From Candidatus Obscuribacterales bacterium (GTDB lineage: Bacteria > Cyanobacteriota > Vampirovibrionia > Obscuribacterales > Obscuribacteraceae): 64,000 nt of DNA. Below, piece after piece: positions 53,877 to 63,749 of the stretch. The notes beneath the pieces are model-generated. The model saw only the letters and a list, made by a program, of their open reading frames with translations, was not told the DNA's origin and made no database searches. A program made the translations under genes and the position numbers. Every line of letters starts with the position of its first letter. The stretch's first letter is position 1. Location of the stretch: NCBI GenBank assembly GCA_031292355.1, contig JARLHI010000055.1, positions 124,001-188,000 on the forward strand, given 5' to 3'.

Positions 53877-55303
53877 CTTAGTTTCATCCAGAAATCGACG
53901 TGAACGACTGTGCCCAAAACGAGAGCGCCACAAATTAACGCAGCTGGGACGATACTTGCGCGCAGCGGCTGTACAGCGTTAAAGTCTGCTTTTGGGGCAC
54001 CAAATAGAACACCACCAACGTGAGTACAAATGGCGACAAAACTCAAGGCAATGGCAAAGACAAGAAACATAGCCAGTATCCAGTGATTCGTATTGGCGCT
54101 AGCTGTAAGGATGGAAATTTCACTCAAGAAAGAACCGAATGGCGGCGAGCCCGTGATGGCAAATGTAGCCAGGGCAAGCAAGCCACCCCACATTGGACTG
54201 GATTTAATGATGCCATGCAGACCATGCAATTTTTTCGTGCCGGAAGCTTGGATGATATTGCCGCTAAGCATGAACACTGCCGCTTTGGCAAGACTATGAT
54301 TAATCGCCTGCAGCAAAAACAAACCGCCTGAACCTAGCCCTATGGCGACGAGCATCAAGCCGACATTCTCGATACTGGAGTAAGCCCATAGCCTCTTGAA
54401 GCTATGCTGACGAACGAGAAACAGACTGGCAGCAACTACAGTGATAGTGCCGAGTGCAGCCACCAATTCAAAGGTAACCGAGTGAGAATTGGTAGCCTGA
54501 GTAATCTGAACCACCCGCCAGATACCAAACAGAGCGCAATTCACAAGAGCCGCAGAAAGCATTGCCGAAGCAGGGGCTGGAGCTTCCGAGTAAGCGTCGG
54601 GCAGCCAACTGTGTAACGGAAAGATGCCGGCTTTAGTGCCATAGCCGATCAGACAGAAAATGAAACCAAGACGCAAAAGAGGAAAGCTCAGAGCCGGAGC
54701 GCGTAGAACCAATTCACTGATAGTAAGTGTGCCATTGCCGATGCCACCATGTTGACTGGCAGCAAAGATAAAGACAGTACCAAGCAGGGCAAAAGCGATA
54801 CCAACGGAACAAATAATCAAATACTTCCAGCTGGCTTCCATTGCATTTTTGGTACGGTCATAAAATACCAGAGGAGCGGATGCCAGGGTCGTTGTTTCTA
54901 TGCCGATCCACATATAACCGAGGTTATCGCAGAGAAAGACAAAGGTCATAGCAAATAGGAACAAATTGATGCAAGCATAAAAAACACGCGCATGCCACCA
55001 CGGTTCGTCGACGGGGATCTTTTCCTGCTCGAAAAAATAATCTGCATGGGTTACACAGCTCGCCATAATAGCTGTAGTTAAAACGACAAAATAAGCACCG
55101 ATTCGATCTAGAGCAAGACCAGGCGCAATAGTGATTCTGAGTTCCTGACCAGTAAGAACAGACCAGGTCATCCAGATAACCAGCCCCAATTGAACCCAGT
55201 GCAACACTGGCGTTACTTTTCTGGTCAAGCTAATCTTTGGCACAGCCAGACTGAAATAGATCAGAAATATCGGTATAGCAGCTAGTATGAGCAGTTCTTT
55301 CAC
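53873..55303 (-). CDS. hyfF: HyfF-like proton-channel subunit
   Basis: A 476-residue multi-helix protein of the NuoL/M/N-Mrp antiporter family, HyfF type. FLCDNLGYMWIGIETTTLASAP, KYLIICSVGIAFALLG, GYGTKAGIFPLHSWLPDAYSEAPAP and AYSSIENVGLMLVAIG carry the family Glu/Lys/His residues of a proton pathway. GTG 55303 has a GAAGTGA site. It sits between the HyfE and large-subunit genes, overlapping the latter by 4 bases. It should move protons across the inner membrane as part of the complex. Confidence 0.9.
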   Translation of the reverse strand: MKELLILAAIPIFLIYFSLAVPKISLTRKVTPVLHWVQLGLVIWMTWSVLTGQELRITIAPGLALDRIGAYFVVLTTAIMASCVTHADYFFEQEKIPVDEPWWHARVFYACINLFLFAMTFVFLCDNLGYMWIGIETTTLASAPLVFYDRTKNAMEASWKYLIICSVGIAFALLGTVFIFAASQHGGIGNGTLTISELVLRAPALSFPLLRLGFIFCLIGYGTKAGIFPLHSWLPDAYSEAPAPASAMLSAALVNCALFGIWRVVQITQATNSHSVTFELVAALGTITVVAASLFLVRQHSFKRLWAYSSIENVGLMLVAIGLGSGGLFLLQAINHSLAKAAVFMLSGNIIQASGTKKLHGLHGIIKSSPMWGGLLALATFAITGSPPFGSFLSEISILTASANTNHWILAMFLVFAIALSFVAICTHVGGVLFGAPKADFNAVQPLRASIVPAALICGALVLGTVVHVDFWMKLR

Positions 55304-55332
55304 TTTAAGTCACTTCTATTCCGTTTCAGTGG

Positions 55333-56034
55333 TTAATCCCTTAAGTCAGTGAGCTGACTCACGTCAATATGCTCGAAGCTCTTCTTGATGTTGAACAGAA
55401 GCAAACCTGTAATCATCACACCAACGAGAACATCCAGCAGAACACCCATCTCGACAATCATCGGCATGCCGTAAGTCTGAGTGAGAGCAAACAAATAAAT
55501 GCCGTTTTCCATTACTAAAAAGCCGATGATCTGGCTAATCGCCAGTCGTCTGGTTAACATCAACAGCATCCCACTGAACACCAGTGACATACCAGCCATG
55601 GCACCAACTCTGGTATCAGCGTCATTGGACAACCCAGGCAATTGCGCCGCCAATAAATAACTCACGCCCAGCAAAATGATAGCCAGGTGCATACTCAACG
55701 CCGATGGCAGCATGGTTCCTGTATCGTGTTCGACTTTGACTTTATTGACGATCCAACTTAAGAAAATCGGCACGCTAATGCCTTTAAAAAGACCAAAGAA
55801 AACCGCTTCGACAGCGTGCTGTGGCAAAGCCAAACCGAGTGCGGCAAAAATATTGGGCAAGAACAATTCGTCTGTGTGTCCAGCCAGACCGCCAATCCAC
55901 CAGGCTTCTAGCGCAACAATCACAGTGTGAATGCCATAAAACCATAAGTTCAAACGTAAATGCGACGTACCGAGCATCAGTATGGCCACTACAGCCGCAC
56001 TCAACGCCAGGATTTCATATATATCTAATGACAT
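55333..56034 (-). CDS. hyfE: HyfE-like membrane subunit
   Basis: A 233-residue protein with six or more membrane helices, matching hydrogenase-4 component E (family related to NuoK/MrpC). Recognisable segments are NLWFYGIHTVIVALEAWW, LPSALSMHLAIILLGVSYLLAAQ and QIIGFLVMENGIYLFALT, the last with the conserved NG(I/L) and Glu of the family. ATG 56034 follows the HyfC stop directly (TAAATG). The next gene starts 29 bases after its stop. Confidence 0.88.
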   Translation of the reverse strand: MSLDIYEILALSAAVVAILMLGTSHLRLNLWFYGIHTVIVALEAWWIGGLAGHTDELFLPNIFAALGLALPQHAVEAVFFGLFKGISVPIFLSWIVNKVKVEHDTGTMLPSALSMHLAIILLGVSYLLAAQLPGLSNDADTRVGAMAGMSLVFSGMLLMLTRRLAISQIIGFLVMENGIYLFALTQTYGMPMIVEMGVLLDVLVGVMITGLLLFNIKKSFEHIDVSQLTDLRD

Positions 56035-57180
56035 TTAGCGTCTTACTCCAATGGCTATAAAAACGCACAAAAGGCTCATTGCGACCGAATAAGCGATGAA
56101 CTCAGGTATCTTGGTCCAGCGCAATTTAACAGTCGCGCTTTCAATCACACCAATTAAAATCGACAGAAGACCAAGCGAGAGCAGGCTAAATAATGCCACC
56201 ATCCAGTGATCGAATTTGAAAAGAGCATAAAAACCATGCAGAAAGCACTGCCCGGTCAAACCAAGCAATACAGCCATTTTAAGAACATGGGTGAATTCTA
56301 CAAGGGCAAGATTTCGACCTGAATTTTCGAGGATCATGGCTTCATGTACCATAGTCAATTCGAGGTGAGTCGTTGGATCATCAACTGGCATTCTGGACAA
56401 TTCAACCAGAGAGGCCAAAAATAGAGCGAAGCCAGCGATGAACCAAAGCGGAGCCAGATCCATAATAGGATTGTTAGCAGCCCAGCTAAAGACAAGATTC
56501 AAATCACTGGTGTGCGCAGCACAGCCGAGACTGGCAAAAGCAAGAACAATAGCCGGTTCAACCAATAATGCTAGAGTCACTTCCCGACTGGCACCAAAAC
56601 CGCCGAAGACCGAACCGGCGTCAAGGGCCGCAAGAACTGTGAACAGCCTGGCCAGGGCAAACATATAGATGATCAGGAAAATGTCGGAGCCCGTTGTGCT
56701 GACATCAAAAAACGAAACGCTGGTTGGAGCTGGAAGTTCTGCATCCTTAGAAAGCGCAAGATCTTTTTTCACGCTGAGTCCGTCTACAACCGGCAAATCT
56801 TTCGATTGACCGACCTTAGCCTCGTTCAGTTTTAAAACCGAAGACTTGGCTCGCGAAGTCGCATAATAAGGGACTTCATGCTCGAATATTTGTGGTTTAA
56901 AAGAGAGCCATGGTGTCAAAACGGCAATCAATAATAGGACCGCAAAATTGATTACTGCAGTTGAACGAAAAATCCAGCTTGTGACCGAACTTAAAGTCTC
57001 ACCTTTCTTAAGCATCTTCAGCAAGTCATGAAGAGGCTGAGTAACTCTTGCTCCAACACGTCCTTGCATGCGCGCTTTTGTCTTACGCACCAGACCGAGC
57101 AATATTGGCGGCGACAGAAAAAGAACGATGATAAAAGCTATCCATTTGCAGCCATTGAGGATGAGAACGTCGTGCGTCAC
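56035..57180 (-). CDS. hyfC: HyfC/NuoH-like membrane subunit with an inserted loop
   Basis: A 381-residue NuoH/HyfC family protein, which anchors the peripheral arm to the membrane pumps. Family segments are RMQGRVGARVTQPLHDLLKM, MFALARLFTVLAALDAGSVFGGFGASREVTLALLVEPA and SRMPVDDPTTHLELTMVHEAMILENSGRNLALVE. Residues about 100-162 form a hydrophilic insertion after the second membrane helix that most HyfC proteins lack. GTG 57180 overlaps the stop of the HyfB gene in GTGA and has a GGGGA site; the frame is open to 57285 but that part lies inside the upstream gene. Confidence 0.88.
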   Translation of the reverse strand: MTHDVLILNGCKWIAFIIVLFLSPPILLGLVRKTKARMQGRVGARVTQPLHDLLKMLKKGETLSSVTSWIFRSTAVINFAVLLLIAVLTPWLSFKPQIFEHEVPYYATSRAKSSVLKLNEAKVGQSKDLPVVDGLSVKKDLALSKDAELPAPTSVSFFDVSTTGSDIFLIIYMFALARLFTVLAALDAGSVFGGFGASREVTLALLVEPAIVLAFASLGCAAHTSDLNLVFSWAANNPIMDLAPLWFIAGFALFLASLVELSRMPVDDPTTHLELTMVHEAMILENSGRNLALVEFTHVLKMAVLLGLTGQCFLHGFYALFKFDHWMVALFSLLSLGLLSILIGVIESATVKLRWTKIPEFIAYSVAMSLLCVFIAIGVRR

Positions 57181-59183
57181 AGCGATATCCCCACACAAAC
57201 CAGAATGAGCATCGTCATGAAAACATACAGCAAGTGAATGTGAATGCTTGCTGTTTGCAGTTTTACGAGCAACTTTGCGAACCACTGCAGACCCGCAATA
57301 AGCGGATTGTAGACATAAAATTCAAGGGCGGGGAGCATCTGCACTTCTACTTTGATCCACTCAGGAAAGTGACGTCTGTCGCGCCCTTTGATTTCGGTGG
57401 TCATTTTATATTGAAGCAATGGTCCAAAAATACGACCAATTGGCTGCGAGAAGCTGGAGCCAGTCTCTTCGGCACGCGCAGGCAAATCGCCAAAACCGCA
57501 ATCCCAGGTGATGTACTCGCGCAACCCATGCGAACTACCAAAAACGACAGAATAGGTCAGGAACACAGTAACGAGACCAACTATGGCCAGTACCATCTGC
57601 GGAATCGTGAAGAGCACTGCTGGATCGATGGGATATCTCAATGCATCCTGACAAACCGGAGCAAATTGATGCAGCACAGGCGATACCCACACCCCTAGCA
57701 AAATACACATCACAGCCAGAAACATTTGAGCAAAAACCATACCCTGAGTCGCTTCCACAGCATTTACTGCGGATTCAGAACGCGGTCTTCCCAGAAAACC
57801 AATGCCAACTGCCTTTGCAAATGTAGCAAGTGACAGAGCACCAACCACTGACATCACACCGACGATTGTAAGAGCCATACCTCTGTCAACAATGGAATCA
57901 GCATGAAAAGAGAGTTGAAAGAAAGACTGATAGAGCAGCCATTTGCTGGCAAAACCATTGAGAGGCGGTAGTGCACAAATAGCCACACTACCAACAAAAA
58001 AGCAGGTCATCGTCCATGGCATGCTCTTAGCCAGACCACCAAGAAACGTCAGATCTCTCGTGTGAGCTTGAGTATCTACGGCACCGGCACCAAGAAACAG
58101 TAGCGATTTGAAAAGACCATGATTTATGACATGAAATAGAACGCCAGTCAATGCGTAGGCAGCAATAACTGGATGAGCAGTGCAATTACACAATAAAGTC
58201 AGGCCGATTCCGGTCACGATCAAACCGACGTTTTCGACTGTACTGTAAGCGAGCAGTCTTTTTAGATCGTGTTCCATCAAGCCGAATAGTACGCCCCAGA
58301 CAGCGGAAATCACACCCACCACGAGGGCACAATAGCCGATGAATAGGCTATTGCAGTCATTCATGACCAGCAATCTGATCATGCCGTAAATAGCCACCTT
58401 GACCATCACGCCGCTCATTAAAGCCGACACAGGCGATGGAGCCTCAGGGTGAGCGTATGGCAGCCAGATATGGAATGGAAAACAACCAGCCTTAATGGCA
58501 AGACCAATAAAGATAATCAATACTGGAACCATCGGTATAGACGTCAAAGTCCAATCTGAAAAACTCCAGCTATTGGTCAAATAGTGCAACCAGACAAAAC
58601 CGGCCGTAAGAAAAGCAGTTGCTACACGCGTTGCCCCGAGATAAATCAGAGCGGAGCGTTGAGCGCGATGTTTGATTGGATCTGAAGCGACGAGCGCTAC
58701 TGAACTGAGCGACATCACTTCCCAGAAAACCAGGAAGGTCAATGCATTAGCGGCAAGAATGACCTGCCCCATACCTAGAGCGAATAGAAAAAGACAAGCC
58801 CAGTAGAGCCCCTTGTTCACTCGCCCCTGCAAGTGGTGCAGATAGCCTGGCGAGAAAAAAGCAATAGCGATACCAACTACGCCCAGCAACAACAGAAACA
58901 AAGCAGAAAGAGTATCTAAGTGATTAGCAAAGGGCGCCAAGCCCAAATAAATTGGCTCCTTGGCGACCCATTCCAACTTCTGACCCGCTGAGACAATCGG
59001 CCAGACAACCATCACCCCTATTGTCAACAACGTACTACCCACACCGAATATGGTGCTGAATAATTTGTCGCTGGCCTTCTCACCACTGGTTAGAGCAGCT
59101 AGGGCTCCAACAGCCCACAAGGAAAATGCGCTAACCAACAAGAACGAGGCTACATGAGCAAAGTCATCGAATCCGAACATCAT
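57177..59183 (-). CDS. hyfB: HyfB-like proton-channel subunit
   Basis: A 668-residue NuoL/Mrp-type antiporter-like subunit of the HyfB kind, the first gene of the complex operon. LTFLVFWEVMSLSSVALVASD, LAIKAGCFPFHIWLPYAHPEAPSPVSALMSG and LLAYSTVENVGLIVTGIG match the family, with a C-terminal soluble region containing the characteristic YITWDCGFGD and QYKMTTEIKGRDRRHFPEW. ATG 59183 is followed at once by a second ATG (59180), and AAGGT lies close upstream. The promoter must be in the 57-base gap before 59240 or further up, so co-transcription with the exported protein gene is likely. Confidence 0.9.
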   Translation of the reverse strand: MMFGFDDFAHVASFLLVSAFSLWAVGALAALTSGEKASDKLFSTIFGVGSTLLTIGVMVVWPIVSAGQKLEWVAKEPIYLGLAPFANHLDTLSALFLLLLGVVGIAIAFFSPGYLHHLQGRVNKGLYWACLFLFALGMGQVILAANALTFLVFWEVMSLSSVALVASDPIKHRAQRSALIYLGATRVATAFLTAGFVWLHYLTNSWSFSDWTLTSIPMVPVLIIFIGLAIKAGCFPFHIWLPYAHPEAPSPVSALMSGVMVKVAIYGMIRLLVMNDCNSLFIGYCALVVGVISAVWGVLFGLMEHDLKRLLAYSTVENVGLIVTGIGLTLLCNCTAHPVIAAYALTGVLFHVINHGLFKSLLFLGAGAVDTQAHTRDLTFLGGLAKSMPWTMTCFFVGSVAICALPPLNGFASKWLLYQSFFQLSFHADSIVDRGMALTIVGVMSVVGALSLATFAKAVGIGFLGRPRSESAVNAVEATQGMVFAQMFLAVMCILLGVWVSPVLHQFAPVCQDALRYPIDPAVLFTIPQMVLAIVGLVTVFLTYSVVFGSSHGLREYITWDCGFGDLPARAEETGSSFSQPIGRIFGPLLQYKMTTEIKGRDRRHFPEWIKVEVQMLPALEFYVYNPLIAGLQWFAKLLVKLQTASIHIHLLYVFMTMLILVCVGISL

Positions 59184-59240
59184 ACCTTAAGGTGTCTTAG
59201 ATCTCCCGGTAGAGACAGTAGCGATAATACGGCACCCTCT

Positions 59241-60896
59241 TTAAGGAATGGCTCTAACTCTCTTTTCCATTGCATCAAGTTGGGCCAGGCGACTCGCAAT
59301 TAGCTGTTGCGGCAACATCCCGGATTTAACGAGCTTACGACGATTGATTTCACCCTGAACGTTAATGCGCAAAGTATCCAAAATAGAAAAGGCCGATGCC
59401 TGCAATCCAATTATTGAAGCAGAAAATAAGTGGTAGTTGGTTACCCTGGTAGCGCGTGCAGTCTGTGAATAGTAGTTGCTGTTGAAGCCAACGACGGAAA
59501 ATTCAACACCTTGAGCAACTTTGCTGGCACCCACATACAAGCCAGCACCGATATTTTGCGTGGCAGCTAACTTAGCCTTATTGCGGGTTTTGCTGGCACT
59601 TCCCAATTCGTCCTGGAACGTTTTGCTTTGATCAGCATACAACGCTGCTCTATCCAATGGCGCCCGGACAGTGTCGGGAGCGACGGTGTTACCACGTACC
59701 AATTGAGTAAGCATCGCCTGGTCTTTCTCGAGTGTTGCTACTTCAGCACCTTCGGCTTCGGCAACAGAACCATGAACGTAATGTCTATGTGCCTCGCCTA
59801 CGCCTTTAGCAATATAGCGAGAAACGATAGGTCCAAACATGGTGATGCCACCAGCGGTCAAATACATCACGCCGGCTTTACCATTCCACGTACGACGATG
59901 CTTATGCAGCGACAGGAAGGCAAATTCAGAACCAAGAGCGTTCAGTGTGTATTTGCAGAAATCGAAACAATACTGACTTTGTTGAAATGCGAGAAGCTTG
60001 CGAGCGCTGATGTGAAAACGCTCGAATTCAAGCAAGCCCTGATCGCGCAAATCAGCAAGCACTTTGCCTTCGGCAGCGTCAACGGTAGAGTGGGCATTAA
60101 GACTAGAAGACCCTGCTTCAACAGCGGTTAGCGCCGTGCGTTCAGCAAGCATCGTGTCAATATCTGCTCTCAAACCATTTACTTTCTCTCTGGATGCATG
60201 CGGCGAGAATCCGTGTTTATGCGCTTCGAGTTCATGATATTCATTAATACCAAGTTCGACAAGAGCAGCACCAGCCCCAATCCAGGCACCGACTTGCGAG
60301 AGAGTACACGCGTTCTCCTGAACGGATGTATGAATTTTACCATTCTCCAAGTGGCTGCCTCGCTCCGCGGTACCGACGATACCACCTGCCATGTTGAGAG
60401 AGTTGTTGACAATCTGCAAACCACCGTAACGCCAGCCTTTCCAGCGTCCTTGCTTGGCGACTTCAAGCTTATAGTGTAGGTTAAAGCGCTCCAGCTCAAT
60501 TTCTTTCAACAAGATCTGACGAGTCAATTCATCGATGCGGCGCATCGCTTCATTGGGGTCAGATGTAATCGTCGCTGTTAAGGCAGGTTTAGCATCGCTC
60601 GTATTGCCCAATGGCAGCGAAGCGGATGCCAGTGTCTCATCAGAAGCTAGCTTCTGAGGTTGAATGTCGCGAGGCACCGGAATTGATACCGCATCGGTTG
60701 GTAAACTTTCTGGAGCATTCGATGACAAGGGAATGCTTGGTGAAGCTATATTCGCGGCAGCTAAAAGGCTACTGGGCGACATCTCGAGTGACGGAAGATC
60801 GTTAGAAGCAGCAAAAACAACAGCATTGCTCTGCATGACCATTGTCGAAGCAAGCAATATCCCTAGAACCTTCGTGCGGGACTCAATAATTCTCAC
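59241..60896 (-). CDS. Exported protein of unknown function
   Basis: A 551-residue protein. Residues 1-29 are a signal peptide (VLGILLASTMVMQSNAVVFAAS). A Ser/Ala/Pro-rich linker (30-105) is followed by a helical domain (about 110-150) and several hydrophobic helices (about 178-215, 340-360, 470-520). No family is recognised. The start is GTG 60896 with a GGGTAG site. It lies 57 bases upstream of the hyfB-like gene on the same strand, so it may belong to that transcription unit; it has no similarity to known hydrogenase maturation proteins. Confidence 0.6.
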   Translation of the reverse strand: MRIIESRTKVLGILLASTMVMQSNAVVFAASNDLPSLEMSPSSLLAAANIASPSIPLSSNAPESLPTDAVSIPVPRDIQPQKLASDETLASASLPLGNTSDAKPALTATITSDPNEAMRRIDELTRQILLKEIELERFNLHYKLEVAKQGRWKGWRYGGLQIVNNSLNMAGGIVGTAERGSHLENGKIHTSVQENACTLSQVGAWIGAGAALVELGINEYHELEAHKHGFSPHASREKVNGLRADIDTMLAERTALTAVEAGSSSLNAHSTVDAAEGKVLADLRDQGLLEFERFHISARKLLAFQQSQYCFDFCKYTLNALGSEFAFLSLHKHRRTWNGKAGVMYLTAGGITMFGPIVSRYIAKGVGEAHRHYVHGSVAEAEGAEVATLEKDQAMLTQLVRGNTVAPDTVRAPLDRAALYADQSKTFQDELGSASKTRNKAKLAATQNIGAGLYVGASKVAQGVEFSVVGFNSNYYSQTARATRVTNYHLFSASIIGLQASAFSILDTLRINVQGEINRRKLVKSGMLPQQLIASRLAQLDAMEKRVRAIP

Positions 60897-61308
60897 TTTA
60901 ACTACCCGTGTGATTAAGTCATCGTCGCCAGATCAAGAGCCGAAAACATACACTCATGACATCTACTCAGCTTTGCCAGCCCTCCGTAGGCTAGCAATTG
61001 AATGTGACTATAGCGTGATCGATGAACTCGTGCAGATCGAACACAGACGATATTGTCTCGCGTTTTGGCACTAAAGGCGATACCTGATTGGTGATAAATT
61101 GTAACTAACGGAATTGTCATATGGGCAAAAGTGGCTCACAGCAATAGTTGGCAACCTCGATCACAACCTCGTCAAGTCTTCGCTCTACCTTGTATTTACA
61201 AGTGCGCGCAGTTGTATTGTAGTAAAGAGACGACACTCGATTTACTCACGAGGAGGTCTTAAAGAGGCTAAACTAATTTTTCCCAGATAGAAAATCGAGC
61301 AATATAAA
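60897..61308. other. 412-base gene-free region between divergent genes
   Basis: It separates the exported-protein/Ehr operon from the SulP gene and should hold both promoters. An inverted pair GTAAA/TTTAC (61222-61226 and 61241-61245) is visible near the SulP side, and GAGGAGG at 61250-61256 is too far from the ATG to be its binding site. No gene is supported. Confidence 0.35.
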
Positions 61309-62952
61309 ATGACCGAAGCAACCCAAGCCCCGACCAATCACGAAGTTTTACCTAAAGATAGAATTCCTGGTTTGGTTGAAAACTGGCGCTCCGACGTGCT
61401 GTCCGGCTTTATTTTATTCCTTATTGCGCTTCCGCTAAGTCTTGGTATCGCTATCGCTTCCGGCTTTCCTCCTATGGCCGGGTTATTTGCTGCCATCGTC
61501 GGCGGTATCGTCGTCTCTCAGACAAGTGGGTCATTCGTCACAATTAACGGTCCAGCCGCTGGATTGATTGTAGTCATTGTCAATTGCGTCAACAATCTTG
61601 GTGGCGGTTCAGAAGGTTATCACTGCACTCTTGGTGCAATAGTCATCTCCGGCGTCATTTTGTTTGTGCTTGGTCTTTTGCGTGCCGGTGCGCTTGGCGT
61701 CTTCTTTCCCACCACCGTTGTACATGGCATGCTTGCGGCCATTGGTTTCATTATCATCGCCAAAATGATTCCGCCTTTTCTCGGCGTGCCTTCTCCGGGC
61801 AAAGAACCGCTTGTCATATATTCAAAAATTCCAGACATGATCGCCAATCTCAATCCAGAAATTACAATCATTGGCGTTGTCAGTCTGTGCATATTGATCT
61901 TTTTCAATCTCAATAAGAACGCTCTGATCAAAAAAATCCCGGCACCTCTCGTTGTCGTAGCAGTAGGTGTAGCGCTTGGAATTTATTTCGATTTGCAGCA
62001 TCCGCACAGCTACCTCGTTCACGGCCACTCCTTTGCCATCGATCCTAAGAAATATCTGGTCGTGTTGCCACCAAGCATTCTCGATGGATTGACCTCGCCC
62101 AACTGGAGCAAAATTGCCAGCGGCGCGTTTTGGTATTCAATTCTCACAATCGTTTTAATCCAGGGCATCGAGACACTTCTCAGTTGCGCTGCTGTTGATA
62201 AACTAGATCCCTATAAACGCACCTCCAATCTCAGTCGAGACATGGCTGCTGTCGGTCTGGGTTCGGCCATATCAGGAATGATTGGCGGACTGCCGATGAT
62301 TGCTGAAATCGTCAGAAGCACAGCGAACGTGGCAAATGGTGCCAAAACTCGCTGGTCCAATTTTTTTCACGGATTGTTCATCTTAATCTTTGTCGCTTTC
62401 GGCGCTGCCTTTATCGATCAAATTCCCCAGGCGGCCCTTGCTGCTCTGCTGATTGTGACCGGTTATAGACTGGCGTCGCCAAAATCGTTCAAAGACACTT
62501 TCCTGATTGGCAAAGAACAACTGGCCCTGTTCGTAATCACTATTGTTGGCGTCCTGGCCACTGACCTCCTCGTTGGAGTGGGTATCGGCATTGCCGCTAA
62601 ATTCATTCTTCACTTCGTCAACGGCGCACCGGTGGGACCGAATTTGCTCGTCGCCAAAACTACCGTCGCAGACACTCCTGATGCTTCCCTAGTCACAATC
62701 GAAGGAGCAGCCATCTTCTCCAATTACTTCTCGATCAAAAGAGTGCTGGACAAATTACCGGCCGGCAAAGCCATCACAATCGATCTGAGCAAAGTGAAAT
62801 TGATCGATCACTCTGTAATGGAGCATTTCCACCAGTTTGAAAGAGAACGCACAAAGGCAGGGACACCCGTACACATCATTGGATTGGACCTGCACAAGCC
62901 AATGTCTGCCCACCCATTAGCCGCTCGCAAATTGACTTCGAAAGCCAGTTGA
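61309..62952 (+). CDS. SulP-family anion transporter
   Basis: A 547-residue transporter with about 12-14 membrane helices and a C-terminal STAS domain (about 440-540: GAAIFSNYFSIKRVLDKLPAGKAITIDLSKVKLIDHSVMEHF). Family features include LSGFILFLIALPLSLGIAIASGFPPMAGLFAAIVGGIV, TINGPAAGLIVVI and GMIGGLPMIAEIVRSTANVANGAKTRWSN. SulP members of this short type carry bicarbonate, sulfate or other anions; no carbonic anhydrase is adjacent, so the ion is open. ATG 61309 has a weak site. The two-component genes follow downstream after 122 bases. Confidence 0.9.
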   Translation: MTEATQAPTNHEVLPKDRIPGLVENWRSDVLSGFILFLIALPLSLGIAIASGFPPMAGLFAAIVGGIVVSQTSGSFVTINGPAAGLIVVIVNCVNNLGGGSEGYHCTLGAIVISGVILFVLGLLRAGALGVFFPTTVVHGMLAAIGFIIIAKMIPPFLGVPSPGKEPLVIYSKIPDMIANLNPEITIIGVVSLCILIFFNLNKNALIKKIPAPLVVVAVGVALGIYFDLQHPHSYLVHGHSFAIDPKKYLVVLPPSILDGLTSPNWSKIASGAFWYSILTIVLIQGIETLLSCAAVDKLDPYKRTSNLSRDMAAVGLGSAISGMIGGLPMIAEIVRSTANVANGAKTRWSNFFHGLFILIFVAFGAAFIDQIPQAALAALLIVTGYRLASPKSFKDTFLIGKEQLALFVITIVGVLATDLLVGVGIGIAAKFILHFVNGAPVGPNLLVAKTTVADTPDASLVTIEGAAIFSNYFSIKRVLDKLPAGKAITIDLSKVKLIDHSVMEHFHQFERERTKAGTPVHIIGLDLHKPMSAHPLAARKLTSKAS

Positions 62953-63074
62953 CCACCTTAATATGTCGATAAACCTATCGCAAAAGTAATCGAATAGTAA
63001 TCGAAATGAACGTCCCCATTGACCAGGCGCTCACAAGCGGTGAATATATTACTTGGCGATGAGATTTTCTCGAC

Positions 63075-63749
63075 ATGGCAAAAATACTGATAGTTGAAGA
63101 TGAAGCCGATCTGGCGAAGCTGGTTCGCAACTGGCTCGAGCGCGAACACCATCTAGTTGAAGTTGCCGAAAGCGGAATAGACGCGCTTACTCATCTGCAA
63201 GTAAATCGCTTCGATGTGGTCATCCTTGATCTCATGCTGCCTGAGTTGTCTGGGATGGAAGTGTGCAGACGCTACCGTCAAGCTCTCGGTAAAACACCCA
63301 TTCTCATGCTCACGGCCAAGGATACAGTCGAAGACAAAGAAGCAGGGCTCGACGCCGGAGCCGACGACTATCTGACCAAGCCTTTCCATTTAAAGGAATT
63401 GTCCGCCCGAGTGCGAGCCCTGGTTCGTCGCGGCTCGAATCAACCAAATGTGACTTTACAATTTCGCGATATCGTCATTGACGTTAATGAATTCTCGGTC
63501 ACAAAAGCTGGCGTCGAAGTTCATTTGCTGCCAAAAGAATTCAGACTGCTTGAGTTTCTGGTCAGGCATCCCAATCATGTCTTCAGCGCTGAAGAGCTTC
63601 TCTCATCAGTCTGGGAATCCGATACGCCAGCACTTCTCGATACTGTCCGCGGACACATCAAGAGATTGCGCAAAAAACTGGACACACCTGGCGAAGTGTC
63701 TATCATCGCCACTGTATACGGCATTGGCTACAAAATAGAGATTGACTGA
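63075..63749 (+). CDS. OmpR-family response regulator
   Basis: A 224-residue regulator with a receiver (acidic pair in IVEDEADL, phosphoacceptor Asp in VVILDLMLPE, Thr in MLTAKD, Lys in YLTKPFH) and a winged-helix domain (about 125-222) ending in TVYGIGYKIEID. ATG 63075 has a modest site. Its stop TGA overlaps the ATG of the next gene in ATGA-like TGATG form (one base shared), so the pair is translationally coupled. It may control the SulP transporter gene upstream, which is inference. Confidence 0.92.
   Translation: MAKILIVEDEADLAKLVRNWLEREHHLVEVAESGIDALTHLQVNRFDVVILDLMLPELSGMEVCRRYRQALGKTPILMLTAKDTVEDKEAGLDAGADDYLTKPFHLKELSARVRALVRRGSNQPNVTLQFRDIVIDVNEFSVTKAGVEVHLLPKEFRLLEFLVRHPNHVFSAEELLSSVWESDTPALLDTVRGHIKRLRKKLDTPGEVSIIATVYGIGYKIEID

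Noticed and set aside
60664-61074. Plus-strand frame of 136 codons
   Set aside because: It is mostly antisense to the signal-peptide region of the exported protein gene and has no domain likeness.
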